DNA from: Peromyscus leucopus
Taxonomy: Eukaryota; Chordata; Mammalia; Rodentia; Cricetidae
NCBI RefSeq assembly: GCF_004664715.2
Contig: NC_051072.1
Span: 39,184,142-39,248,141, forward strand
Direction of reading: 5' to 3'
DNA: 64,000 nucleotides
Positions 45,565-56,505 of this stretch are shown here, in pieces. Both the position numbers and the translations under genes were made by a program. Below the pieces are notes generated by a model, which searched no databases, was not told the origin of the DNA, and saw only the letters and a list, made by a program, of their open reading frames with translations. Within the stretch, counting starts at the first letter, position 1. Each line of letters begins with the position of its first letter.

Positions 45565-45905
45565 ACTGTGTCTGTTTCCTCCTCCCCGCAGCCTCACTAG
45601 CCTTCGAGGCATTCCTGGACAACAGCAGAGATCTTCCAGCCACCCTCCTTGCACCAACCCCTTGCTTCTCTTTGCCTCCTAAGTCTCGGTGTCTTTGAGC
45701 CATGCCTCTAAGGGGGCCTTCACATTGACAAAGACTGTTTATGTCCTTTCTGAAAATCCCAAGTGTCCCCCAAGCCTGGACTTCAGTTCTTCTCCACCTG
45801 CACTACATTTTTCACGCATTTATCGCCCCATAGCACATCAGATACATCTATTTAATTACATTTATGAGTTTACCGGTGTTTACACAAGTTACACTAAATA
45901 CTACC
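45565..45905 (+). mobile_element. L2 LINE 3' end
   Basis: It follows the L2 3' end: TGTTTCCTCCTCCCCGCAGC, CCATGCCTCTAAGGGGGCCT, CTCCACCTGCACTACATTTT and CCATAGCACATCAGATACAT. Ancient; no coding frame. Confidence 0.8.
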
Positions 45906-46289
45906 TTCCTAGATAGGTTACACAAAAACTGGGGTTTCCCTGTGTTTTGTCCATTATTGAACAGCCAGGACTTTGAAGTGCATAGGGAAGAAGCTGCTCC
46001 AAAAAACAAAACAAAACAACAACAACAAAAAACCACTTCTTTAAAGAATGGATAAAATACCCTTGAAAAAGCCAAGCATACTTAAAATGTATATAATAAA
46101 TTTTCATTTATATGAAAATATGCCATTTTATATCCATACCCAACTTGTATGTTTATAATGCAAGTATTCCATATTTATTACACATACACACATTTAATTA
46201 AATTACTAGCTAGAGATAAATCATTTTCCTGAGTAACTTTCATGAGGGAAAGTGTGGTCATGATTAGACCTGTTGTCTCTAAGTGGACC
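45906..46289. other. No gene recognised; A-rich tract
   Basis: An AAAC/CAACAA-rich tract at 45998-46032 could be an old retroelement tail. No body is identified. Confidence 0.4.
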
Positions 46290-46830
46290 AGTGCAGGCAT
46301 ATGACACACCAAGACCAAGTTCTCAGCACAAAGGAGATTTATTCACCCCAGAGGGACAAAGGGCAGGGAATAAGAGACAAGAACAGGAGATGGAGGATGA
46401 GGAGAAGGGGAAGGGAACAGGGGAGGGGGGAGTATTTGTTGGGGTGGGGTGAGGGCAAGACTGTCTCTAGCTAGAGAGAGGACCAATGGCAGTTTATAAA
46501 AGTATAAAAGGAAACCCAACCCCATGTTAGGATGAGGTGTTTAATTTTAATTGGGCGTGTTAACTAGGGCAGCCAAAGCAGGTTTTTGATTACTGGATTT
46601 TAAACTTTGATAGATGGACCTTGGCAGTCAGTTTCAGGGAGAGGCCAAATAAGGGAACAGGCCTTGGTGGCTAGCTTTAGGAAAGTAATCTGATTTTTTT
46701 TTTTTTTTAGCAAGGCAGAGGGAATGGGGGGAAGGGCAAGGCCTGCCAGAGCCATGTTTGCCATGCTTGGGCTAGCTGGAGTCCCTTCTGCCTCAGGCTT
46801 TCACTCCCTGCTTCCTAATATCCCTTTTGT
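46290..46830 (-). mobile_element. Possible ERV LTR (RMER-like)
   Basis: Read on the minus strand, a TATAAA (complement of 46495-46500) is followed about 150 bases on by AATAAATC (complement of 46337-46344), an LTR-like U3-R arrangement. The segment also holds a G-rich stretch and a T15 run. The family and ends are not established. Confidence 0.4.
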
Positions 46831-47028
46831 AGTTGAAGCCTTAAGACAGTTCTGGCTCACAAAATACACACACCAATAAGAGAGTTGCTGGTATAGACAC
46901 CCTGCTGTCCCTCCTCCATCCCTCTACTAGGGGGACCAGTGAAGCCCACTAGCATAACTGGCCACTTTCTGACCTCAGCTCCCAGCTGATGATGACAGGT
47001 AGCAAGAGGAAACAAAAAGAAACTTTGT

Positions 47029-47290
47029 GTGCCAGGAAGATGGCTCAGGAGGAAGAGGGTTAGTCCCTCAAGCATAAGAACTTTGGTTCAGTCTCCAAGA
47101 GCCCAGCACACCACTGCTTACCCCAGAGCTAGGGACGGGGGAGGCAGAGACAGGAGGAGCAGGGCACCTGATAGCCTCCTCTGGATGTCACAGGCAGGTA
47201 AGTACACTGGGATACTCATTCACATATATTCATGCACCCTGCCCCCATCAACACACACGCAGAAGATACAAGAATAAAGGAAAAAAACCC
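47029..47290 (+). mobile_element. B4/RSINE-like SINE
   Basis: AGGAAGATGGCTCAGGAGGA, GGGGGAGGCAGAGACAGGAG and a CA-containing tail ending AAGAATAAAGGAAAAAAA follow the composite SINE order. It is diverged. Confidence 0.65.
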
Positions 47291-47399
47291 TTTCCTGGTA
47301 TATGATATGGATGACGGTGTTAAGGCAACAATATACTCATCATAATGAACAGAAGAATTATGTACATTAAATTTGGAAGAAAAAAACCACTATTATATA

Positions 47400-47443
47400 T
47401 GTGTGTGTATAATGTATGCATGCATGCATACATACATACATAC
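47400..47443. repeat. TGCA/TACA microsatellite
   Basis: GT dinucleotides followed by three GCAT and four ACAT units. Confidence 0.9.
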
Positions 47444-47454
47444 TTTTTAAAAAA

Positions 47455-47620
47455 AATTGGGTATATGTGTATGTTTGGGGTAGGGACATAAACATGCCAT
47501 GGCACACATGCGGAGGTCATGGGAGTTCTCTCCTTCTGCCACGTGGGTCCCAGAGATCAAACGCAGGCTGCTAGGTTTGGTGGCAAGCACCTTTACTCAC
47601 TGAGATACCTAGGCAGCCTC
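47455..47620 (-). mobile_element. B3 SINE
   Basis: Reversed B3: GCGGAGGTCATGGGAGTTCT, CACGTGGGTCCCAGAGATCA, GGTTTGGTGGCAAGCACCTT, ACTCACTGAGATACCTAGGC. Confidence 0.88.
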
Positions 47621-47632
47621 TCACACTGTGTT

Positions 47633-47699
47633 TCTTCTGGGGTTCGAATCCAGACTCTTACACATTCTGAGCAAGCTCTATCAACGCTCTCTATCCCCA
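47633..47699 (-). mobile_element. ID-like SINE fragment
   Basis: CTGGGGTTCGAATCCAGACT and GAGCAAGCTCTATCAACGCT parallel a reversed tRNA-derived ID head with its B-box. It directly follows a B3. Confidence 0.6.
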
Positions 47700-48344
47700 C
47701 ACTCTGTCTCCTCAGAACACACATTCTTAAGTTCCTTTGTTTCTGTTGCTACTTAACTCCATAATCCAGGCTTGTTTGCTCACATCTTGCTTTTACTTTG
47801 GGTAAATTTAACTCCCTCTTCATTCTTGTTGCAATTGGTAAGGATCCAACCGAGTCTTTTCTGATCTCCCGTCCCCTTTTTCACCTAGTTGCATCATAAT
47901 TTTTAGCTAGATGCACTGCACATATATTATCATGGTTCGTGTATTATTACTGTGTACATCTTGCTTACTGTGCATACAGAGCACAGTTTTGGCTTTGTAC
48001 TTAGATACTTTCTAGCCAAGTACCCCGAGGATGATCAATCCAATGGATAACCTAGTACTTTGGTTTTCTTCTTTCAGAGCTCACCTCAGCATCCTCTGCT
48101 CCCTTGCTTCAGTGTATGCTTTCAGGCTTGTTGGTTTCCAGGTACCCTGTGGATGATCCAATATCCTGAGCATCCCCTCTGTTGTCACTTGTGTTGGACT
48201 CCGTGACTTACCCGAGAGTAGCTTCCCATTTCTGTTCAATAACTGGTCATATCTTACAGAGTGAGCCGCATTTAGCTTTCTTCACACCTTGCATGGCTAG
48301 CATTGGTTCCCTTTTGCATTTGTAGGCTAAAATCCTGGTTGCGT
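47700..48344. other. No gene or repeat recognised
   Basis: Nothing supportable is identified. Confidence 0.4.
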
Positions 48345-49075
48345 TGTATAGTTACACAGTTTATTCTTTCTCTCGTTCTTTCTTCTTTCCTCCCCAAGTC
48401 CTCCTAGATCTCCCCCTAGCCCAACTTCATGTTCTCTCTTCTTCCTTTCCTTTCATGTCAAGGACAATCAGTTCTGTCCAGCCTCCACCCTTGATGGAGT
48501 GTGGTGAACCTACCAGCGGACACACTCTTAGAAAAATTGACCCTTTCTTTTCCAGCAGCTAATAACTGCTCATAGCTCCTCAGTGGCAGTTGAAACCTCC
48601 CACCCAACTCCCCTCTTCATGCTGGGATTTGGTTTGGCTTGGCCTTAAAGAGATCCTAGGCATGCTGTCAGGACAGCCATGGGTTCACATGTGCAGCCAC
48701 CCTGCTTTTTCTAGGAGATACTGCTCCCCTGGAGTTTCCCACTACCCTTGGCTGCCCCAATCAACTCCTCTGCAATGATCCCTGAACCTCTGGGGAGTTG
48801 GGATATGGTACTACATTCCTCTAGGACTGAAAACTCAAGTCTCCCATTCTCTGCTCCCTGCCCAGTAGTGGGTCTCTCAATGCCAACCGTCTGCTGCAAA
48901 CAGAAACCTCTCTGGTGAAAGTTAGAGGTGTTTGCATCTATAAGAATAAAGACAAATCACTGGGAATTGGTTTAATACCATATCCATTTAGCAGAACAAT
49001 AGTAGGCGGTTCTCTTCTAGGACCTATGACCTATGACCTAGTTTTTAAAGACTGTCTTCTAACATGGACACCTGA
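48345..49075 (-). mobile_element. Rodent L1 (Lx-type) 3' UTR, about 730 bases
   Basis: Minus-strand L1 3' UTR: AACCTACCAGCGGACACACT, GCTCATAGCTCCTCAGTGGC, CATGCTGTCAGGACAGCCAT, GGTTCACATGTGCAGCCACC, AGTAGTGGGTCTCTCAATGC and CTTCTAGGACCTATGACCTA follow the reversed order of the rodent L1 3' UTR. The tail is a TTTATTCTTTCTCTC segment. ACCTATG is locally triplicated at 49020-49040. Confidence 0.85.
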
Positions 49076-49108
49076 TTTTGACAACAGAAACTCTCCGCTA
49101 CTTTAAGC

Positions 49109-49209
49109 CTTTTTTTTTTTCTCTTTTTTTCCCCCAAGACAGAGTATCTCTGTGTAGCTCTGGCTGTCCTGAAACTCTCTTTGTAGACCAGGCTGGTCTC
49201 GAACCCCTG
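49109..49209 (-). mobile_element. B1 SINE, 5'-truncated
   Basis: A T-rich reversed tail, then AAGACAGAGTATCTCTGTGT and GTAGACCAGGCTGGTCTCGA. The reversed head is missing. Confidence 0.9.
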
Positions 49210-49302
49210 ACTGGCTTTTGTCATTGTGCCTTATACATGATTGCTTAGGTACCATCTCCTTTCCTGAAGATATATTTCTTGGTTGGTTGATTCTCAGCGG
49301 GA

Positions 49303-49336
49303 TTTTTTTTATTTTTTTTTTTTTTTTTTTTTTTTT
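49303..49336. repeat. Poly-T run
   Basis: About 33 T bases with one A interruption, followed by AAAATCTCC. No recognisable SINE is attached. Confidence 0.95.
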
Positions 49337-49748
49337 AAAATCTCCCCTACGATGTCTCTGTTTTCTCGGAGTTCTATTTTGGCTTTTTCCTGCTTGTTTG
49401 GTATGACCTCTTTGGTTTGCCCTGTTGACTGTCCGTCCTCTCAAACTTACACTGGTGCTCATCCATTTACATTTGAACAGGGACACCAAACAGCATGCCT
49501 GAGCAAATTGCCTATGGGATTTCAGTATTGGTCAAATGGTGAGGACCCAGCATTTCTTTAGAATCCCCCTCCCCCTCCGGAATGTCAAAATGCAAAGGTC
49601 TTTCCACTGAAACAGGCTTCCCTTTCCAGAGGAAAACACTGTCATTGTCAGCCTGAGGTAGAACATACTGGCTGCCTTCACTTCAGGTTTCAGCGTTTCT
49701 TGGTGCAGCCCTTACTGGAATGTGGAGGCCTGCACTGTGTGTGTTTCT

Positions 49749-49762
49749 CCAGCAGAGGGCAT
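49749..49762 (+). promoter_or_regulatory. CTCF-like motif
   Basis: CCAGCAGAGGGCAT matches the CTCF core consensus in sequence outside any recognised repeat. No occupancy data. Confidence 0.4.
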
Positions 49763-49983
49763 AGTGCTCCTGCCCAAGATCCATGCCGCACCTTCTCTCC
49801 CATGGAAAAGCCTACAGCCAATGACTGGCTGAAGGAGAACTGGAAGATAATATAATAGTCTAAAATCTTCTTCATTTGGAAGCCTCCCAGGGGTCAGCTG
49901 AGGACTTCAGTGAGCCTTTAATCCACCACCTCCTCCCTTTGATCCAGGCAGTACTTCCCTATAAATGTGCCAGACACTGACAC

Positions 49984-49986
<3 letters not shown>

Positions 49987-50050
<64 letters not shown>
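49987..50050. repeat. (TC)32 microsatellite
   Basis: 64 bases of uninterrupted TC units. Poly-Ser/Leu and poly-Arg/Glu frames here are artefacts. Confidence 0.98.
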
Positions 50051-50053
<3 letters not shown>

Positions 50054-51551
50054 TTCTGCTTCCCAGCACCCAATAATATATGTCTCCTTCATCTGTTCTT
50101 CCAGCCCCTCACATTGGCTCTCAGTGTGGATCTGCTCCCTTAGTCTTAAGGCACTCCAATATCATGACCATAGGAAACAGACCTTGGGTATTTCTGTAGT
50201 GGGGGTTGTGGGTAGGGATGGAGCCTGCGGTGGGAAGAAGGTAGGGAGCCTTCCTTCCCATTCCTACACTCTTAAATTCATATATTCTATTAGAGATACC
50301 GTGAGCCTATGTGACCAGTTCATCACAATTAAATGAAAGAGCACATTTTTAATGACTACTGATGCAATAAGTCTTTTCTGTGAGTGTGAATTAAAAACCA
50401 TTTTAATGAGCAAGAGAAAGGCTGAGGAAATTTTCAATTATTGCACGGAATGTTTATCTCTCGAGTCCAGTTAAACAATAACAAAATTCTTCTCCCTCAA
50501 CCAGAGAAGAGAAAGTCAAATAATTGGTAAAGCATTAGCTTGACAATTAAAAGTGTGGGTTTCACCCCCCCCCCAATTGTTAGACTTTTAAGAGCTTTGA
50601 ATATGCTAACTGGAATGTAACTATTCTGGAAGATGAAAGAATTTCCCAGAAACAGAAGCACCTTCCACTCCCACATCAATCACATAACAGTCAAACAGCT
50701 TTTAAAGCAGGCTCTGGGGCTTGCCGCACATGCATCTGAAACAATTTCACACTAACATCAGGACCTCTGTATTTCCTACAGGATCCTTGACCTTATTGAC
50801 ATTAGCCAGGGAGGCAGAATGAATTTCTAGTCACCTGAAGAGCACCGTGATTGTACTGGGGAAATAGCGCAAGTTAACTCACTGTTAGGCGAGAGCCTTT
50901 CTCCAGGAGAGCTAATTGCCTGCTAAATTAAAATTCATCATAATATTTGAATCAGGATCATTTAACGTAAAAATGTTTCCACTCTAAGAATATTCTACAC
51001 TAGGATGCAATTTCTTACCATCCTGAAGTTTGCTTAAGCAATGTGCCTACATTGAAAGAATCTAGCTTTGTATTCCTACTTCTGTATTTGAAAAAAGTAC
51101 TCTCTGGCTCACCAACACCATCAGAAACTGACAATAAATACAAACGCCCACGTTTAGTGATGTTTAGGATATTTTACATAAGGTATTTTCTTCCTAGAGA
51201 TTTAAAACATTTATTCACTCAATGAAAGACTCTGGGAACCTTTCTAGTAATGTATGAGCTTAAGTCCGTGAAGGTGAACTTACTTGACATGGAGTCATTT
51301 TTCACGTAGCATTACTCACAGAGAGGGAGAAGGCAATCTATCATTAATACTACAGAGTAAAACGGAGCCCCCAGTTTCTCACTAGACAAGGTGATTTTTA
51401 TGAAGGTACCCAATGTCCTCATTAAAAAGAAACACAGAACAGGTAGTTTGACTATACTTATGTGCTGATAGAGCAATATGAGTCAGGACTTTCCCCAGAT
51501 AGAGCTTCATGCTATCACGGCTTTTTTGCCCAAAGGTTATGCTATAATTCC
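50051..51551. other. 1.5-kb stretch without recognised repeats; candidate conserved element
   Basis: 50340-50995 is repeat-free and holds several homeodomain-like cores: TAATTG (50521-50526), CAATTA (50545-50550), GCTAATTGCC (50911-50920) and TAAATTAAAATTC. It might be a distal regulatory element. There is no coding frame of note. Confidence 0.3.
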
Positions 51552-51567
51552 AAAATACATTATTTTT

Positions 51568-51750
51568 GAAAGATTTATTTATTTTATTATGTATATAGTA
51601 TTCTATCTGCATGCATGCCTGCATGCCAGAAGAAGGCATCAGATCTCATTATGGATGGTTGTAAGCCATCATGTGGTTGCTGGGTTTTGAACTCAGGACC
51701 TCTGGAAGAATGGGTACTGCTCTTAACCTCTGAGCCATCTCTCCAGCCCC
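51568..51750 (-). mobile_element. B2 SINE
   Basis: Reversed B2 with tail AAAGATTTATTTATTTTATT and head ending TGAGCCATCTCTCCAGCCCC. Duplications at 51552-51567 and 51751-51766 (16 bases, ending TACATTATTTTT) differ at one base. Confidence 0.96.
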
Positions 51751-51939
51751 AAAGTACATTATTTTTATATCGGCAATAGTTGTATATTCTTGTGATGTGC
51801 AACATGGTGTTTTTATAACCAGATACATTATAGCATGACTGAATCAAGCTTGTAGACAAAAGCATTGTGTTGCATACTTAAAACTATATGATGACAATGC
51901 TTAGAATCTACTCTTGAGTCAATCTCACACATACAATAG

Positions 51940-52420
51940 TTTGTTATTAGTTAGAGTCTTGTTGACATACAATAAATGTCTAGAACTTCTCCATTGTCTG
52001 ACTGAAATTGCTTGCTATGTGACCAACATATTTGCTACCTCCGAGTTTCCTGTGACCATCACTTTACGCTCTATTTCTCCCAATTGAACTTTTTAAGAGT
52101 CCACATAAAAAGTAAGTCCACACACTATTTGCCTTTGCATTCCTGGATTATCCTATTCAACATAACTCTTTCCAATTTTATCTATGTCAGTGCAAAGGAC
52201 AGAATTTCCAAAACAAAGGACTTAACACAATAGTAAATAAGCAAACTAAAAATGACCACATGACCTTACTCATATATGAAATTTAAAAAGTGCAACGTAT
52301 AGAAGTAAAGGATTGAGTTGCATTTATAGAGGTAATTGAAGTTGAGATGAAGATTGGATTTGAGAGTTGGTAAAATAACATGAAACAAACAAAACCCTCA
52401 CAAACTTACAAAAGAAATAA
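51940..52420 (+). mobile_element. Old L1M 3' UTR relic
   Basis: GTTGACATACAATAAATGTC, CACTATTTGCCTTTGCATTC, CCTATTCAACATAACTCTTT, GTCAGTGCAAAGGACAGAAT and ACTCATATATGAAATTTAAA follow the 3' UTR order of old mammalian L1. Confidence 0.75.
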
Positions 52421-52484
52421 GTTCAAAAGATCTGCTTTACAGCATGGTGACTAAAGCTAATGATACCAGTTTATATTCTGTTTG

Positions 52485-52640
52485 TATTCTTTTTGTTATT
52501 TTGTTTTGAGCTATGTCTCACGATGTGGTCTAGGCTTGCTTGATAGTCACTGTGTAGCCTAGGCTGGCCTCTGACTTGCAGGAATCCTATATTTGTTTCC
52601 TATGTGCTAGGATTTCAGGTGCACACCATCATGTTTTCTT
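52485..52640 (-). mobile_element. Old B1-like SINE
   Basis: Reversed and diverged: TGTGTAGCCTAGGCTGGCCT, TATGTGCTAGGATTTCAGGT and CACACCATCATG. The middle carries extra sequence. Confidence 0.75.
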
Positions 52641-52970
52641 TCACTGTACTATGCCTAGCCCTCAGTAGATATTATGTACTCTTGAAATATGCAAAGTAGA
52701 TATGGATAGCGGATGTTTTTTTAAAAATACTAATTAAGTGAGCTAATGTTCATGTTATTAGATATAAACACCGAAATGTACATATTTCCAAACATATACA
52801 ATATTATCTGTTGATTGTTAGAAACAGAAAGATCTAAATATACATTTCTCAAAAGATATAAATCACCAGCAGGCACATGAACAAAAAAAAAAATTCAGTA
52901 CCACTAACCATCAGGAAATACAAATTAAATCCATAATGACATGTGCATTAGAATGAATATGATTAATGTT

Positions 52971-53122
52971 AGCTGGGTGGTGGTGGCACAGGCCTTTAAT
53001 CCTGGCATTCAGGAAGCAGTGGCAGGTGGTTCTCTGAATTTGAGGCTAGCCTGGTCTACATAGCAAGTTCTAGGACAGCCAGGGCTGCACAGAGAAACCC
53101 TCTCTCAAGAAAAACAACAACA
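52971..53122 (+). mobile_element. B1 SINE
   Basis: Full B1: AGCTGGGTGGTGGTGGCACA, GCCTGGTCTACATAGCAAGT, ACCCTCTCTCAAGAAAAACA. Inserted in the L1 relic. Confidence 0.94.
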
Positions 53123-53374
53123 TCATGAAGATGAAAAGATAATCTTTACATTAGTATCACCATTAAGGGAAACTGTTGGAAAGTATCACTAAAAACTAAA
53201 TTAAGTACCATATGGTCCAACATTCAAGATATACAGATGAAATCACTGTGTAGAAGATCTTATGAGTGCTTATGAGCACTCAATTTCAGTGCATCACTAT
53301 TCACAATAGCCAGGATACAGAATACACTGAAATGTCAATCAGCAGAAGAGAAGAATTAAAAATGACTTACACAC

Positions 53375-53376
<2 letters not shown>

Positions 53377-53435
<59 letters not shown>
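53377..53435. repeat. (GA)n microsatellite
   Basis: About 29 GA units with one AA interruption. Confidence 0.97.
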
Positions 53436-53560
53436 CACATTCAATCGTTTAGAAAAGAAAATTTATAACTCTTGCTTTCTTTTGGATGGAAGAAAAAGGA
53501 GCATGGAAGATCCTTGTATCCTTATGACTCACACTGTAACATGACCCAAATATTGAAGAT

Positions 53561-53938
53561 GTATCTTTGTTGAAGTCAAGAACAAAAGGAGACCAAGAAT
53601 ATAACTATTAAGATTCTGCTTAGTTATTGAAATAATACAGCAAGAATATTTTAATTAAGTAATTAATGCATTGATTTATTTTAGGAGAGTAATGTGAGTA
53701 TGAGTTTTGTCAATGAGACATTGAGAGTAAATTTTAATTTTGTACCTTCAAATCTTATAAACCTTCACTGTATATTATACAAAATACACAGTCTGAAAAG
53801 AAAGATGGAGTTTGTAAACAGGTTCAGAGGTGCACTCCAAGAGACCGAGGAAACTTCTGGAATTGTGCAGAACTGTGGCCACTCTCTTTTCCTCAAGAGA
53901 ATGGAGCCATACATTTCACCAGCTTTTTAAAATGGTGT
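53561..53938. other. No gene or repeat recognised
   Basis: AT-rich, unremarkable. Confidence 0.4.
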
Positions 53939-54060
53939 GTTTTTTTTGTTTTGTTTTTGTTTTTCGGGTTTTCGAGACAGGGTTTCTCTGTGTAGCTTTG
54001 CGCCTTTCCTGGAACTCACTTGGTAGCCCAGGCTGGCCTCGAACTCACAGAGATCCGCCT
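53939..54060 (-). mobile_element. Cricetid B1 SINE, head missing
   Basis: A low-divergence reversed B1 with TTTTCGAGACAGGGTTTCTC, TAGCTTTGCGCCTTTCCTGG and CAGAGATCCGCCT, then an abrupt switch to other sequence. The element's 5' part is absent and no duplication is seen. Confidence 0.94.
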
Positions 54061-55555
54061 GGAGAAATAGGCAAACTTGGACACAGTCAGGAAACATATG
54101 AAAAGATGAACGGTTAGTTGAGGCCAAAAGTGATTCCATGAGATTGAATGGATTTATAAATGGAAAGGTATTTGATAAAAGGCAGACTTTGGGATCAAAA
54201 CTAGGAACAATGACTGAATTTTGCATGTCCTTTACATGATTCTTGTGGCAATGTACTTTATGATGGGGACTATCTCAAGAACAAAGCACATGGAGAAAGG
54301 ATAAAAGCCAGAGAAGAAAGAAGATTCAGAATTATAGGTACAAGATGTTGGAATGAGATGATGAAGACTGTCTACTTACATACACAAAGTAAGCACTTCT
54401 ACACAAATGCATGCTGATGTTTCAGTGTGCAGAAACTGGCTGCTTTGCGTCCTGCATGAAGCCTCTCTCCTCCATTCTACAGCTAAGTTTTTCTCAATCA
54501 ACAAAGGCTAACTTTATACATAATAACATTGACATTAGTTCAAGTTACCCCATTGTTTTTTTGTTTGTTTGTTTGTTTGTTTCTGGCATGTATTTTCAAG
54601 TCATATATACTCTGCGTGCACCTCTAGAACTAAGAGACACTCATTACTTTTAATTCAGACATCATAGAGAACTCATCTCCAACCAAGAGCCCACACTGGT
54701 CACAGTCTGAGGACTAGAATAGTTGAGCATTCTTCTTTTTCTTCCTTTTCCTCTGAATCTCAAATTCAGTTAACATTTTTAACATTCCACAAAGCATGCA
54801 CTATAATTAAATGTAGAAGGTAATTCTGATAAACTTGAGCTCTTTAAAATATATTTAGGCTATAAAAGTTGAAAATATTCTGTTATTTACTGTCTTGGTT
54901 TGTGGGGCTTAACACTTCCAATTTTAGATGAATGTATTTTCAGATTGAAGGTATCATATATGTTTTCCACCTTTAATACTCTTGAGAGTTTCCCTTGTGG
55001 TCTGAAAATACAGTCTGTCATGTTGACTGCCAAAGACTCGCCCAGATCTGCTATTTGTATTGGCAGATAGATGATAGCAGATGGAATCGAGCATGGACCC
55101 TGTCTCATCAGGAAGACTGCAGCCTCAGAAGAAGGGATGTGCCCCTGTAGCATTGTGTTGCTTGTTCCTCTGTCATCAATGTCACTGTCTCAGTTGGTAA
55201 GAGGGGATCTGGCAAGGCACTGTATGCAGAAGGCAAATGCCACCCTCACTTCTACAGGCATACTCTCTTCACTCACATCTTGTCTTTTTGCCTAGGGCCG
55301 GCTTCTGGGCTAAGATGTTTTGCCAGCCTAGTTTCTCTTGGCACAATATAGAGGCATAATATTATCTTGAAAGCTTGCATTGCCATTAATATTTATTCCT
55401 GCAGGGTTATCAGTCTGCTAAGAAATGAACACAAAAGCAAGTCAACAACTTATCCAGTGTATACAGTACTCTACATTTATTATATTGTACAATCACATGT
55501 TTTAAATTAATCCAATGGAAATAATAAAAACAAACCTATTTATATTGTTTATCAA
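54061..55555. other. 1.5-kb stretch with no gene recognised
   Basis: A (TTTG)n run at 54554-54582. Open frames at 54411-54653 (plus) and 54887-55153 (minus) have no recognisable domain. Confidence 0.4.
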
Positions 55556-55808
55556 ATGCAAGGCACAACTTTTCTTGGGCTATTTTCTTCTTTTTTTGTC
55601 CTGTTTTGATGTGTTAGTTCTGTTTTAGTTCATTATATTATTTCACTATTACCTTTAGAAGCCTGTTTGTTTTCTAATCAGAGACGGAAAGGGGGTGGAT
55701 CCTAATGGGAGAGGAGGTTGGGAGAAACTGGGAAGAATAGATGGAGAGATAACCATAGTCAGGTTGTATTATATGATAAAAAAATCCATTTTCAATAAAA
55801 GGAAAGTA
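55556..55808 (+). mobile_element. Rodent L1 (Lx-type) 3' end
   Basis: AGAAGCCTGTTTGTTTTCTA, AGACGGAAAGGGGGTGGATC, GGGAGAGGAGGTTGGGAGAA and AAAATCCATTTTCAATAAAA are characteristic of rodent L1 3' ends. Heavily 5'-truncated. Confidence 0.85.
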
Positions 55809-55929
55809 AAAGAATAAGAACTAAGAGCTGCAAATGGACAGTTAAGTAAAGAAGTATGGTAGTCAAACATCTGTCTCCTGCTAGGGTCTTTCATGACCAA
55901 TCCATAATTAGTACATAAACCCTACATGA

Positions 55930-56117
55930 GCCAGGCAGTGGTGGTGAAGCCTTTAATCCCAGCACTCAGGAGGCAGAGCCAGGTGGATCTCTGTGAGTTC
56001 GGGGTAAGTCTGGTCTATAGAGCAAGATCCAGGACAAGCACCAAAACCACACAGAGAAACTCTGTCTCTAAAAACCTAAAACAAACAAACAAATAAGTAA
56101 ATGAATGAATGAGTGAA

Positions 56118-56156
<39 letters not shown>

Positions 56157-56162
56157 ACAAAC
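55930..56162 (+). mobile_element. B1 SINE with (AAAT)n tail
   Basis: Full B1 (GCCAGGCAGTGGTGGTGAAG to AAACTCTGTCTCTA) followed by a tail expanded into AATG/AAAT units. The perfect 13-base duplication AAACCCTACATGA is at 55917-55929 and 56163-56175. Confidence 0.97.
56097..56162. repeat. (AAAT)n microsatellite
   Basis: TGAA units followed by about 10 AAAT units within the B1 tail. Confidence 0.96.
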
Positions 56163-56334
56163 AAACCCTACATGAAAATACTATAGATTCTTTTAAAATG
56201 TAAGGCATAATTTAGAGAGTAATAGGTAAAGTTTTCAAAGCCTTACAATACATGCATTATTAACTTCATTTTAGATACAATAGAAATCTATAAGAGTAGT
56301 TGTTACTTATAGTAATATAATGGCAATAAGAGAT

Positions 56335-56505
56335 GACACTAATATTTTGCTCATTACTTGTGTTCATTAATACCATGTTAGATATCACATATATGTTATA
56401 TAAATATATACAGACACATTTTAGACACATATGTAAGTCTAGAATCGCTTCTCATGACACCCCTGTGAATTTGACATCATAATGCTCATTTAGAAATGAA
56501 AGGCA
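56335..56505 (+). mobile_element. Possible MIR
   Basis: TACCATGTTAGATATCACAT, GACACCCCTGTGAATTTGAC and CTCATTTAGAAATGAAAGGC loosely follow the MIR order. Confidence 0.45.

Larger units (their letters stand above)
52800..53560 (+). mobile_element. Old L1 ORF2-end/3' UTR relic, interrupted
   Basis: TTTCTCAAAAGATATAAATC, CACTAACCATCAGGAAATAC, ACCATATGGTCCAACATTCA, ATCACTATTCACAATAGCCA and TGTCAATCAGCAG follow the L1 ORF2 3' segment. A B1 (52971-53122) and a GA microsatellite split it. The frame is destroyed. Confidence 0.75.
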
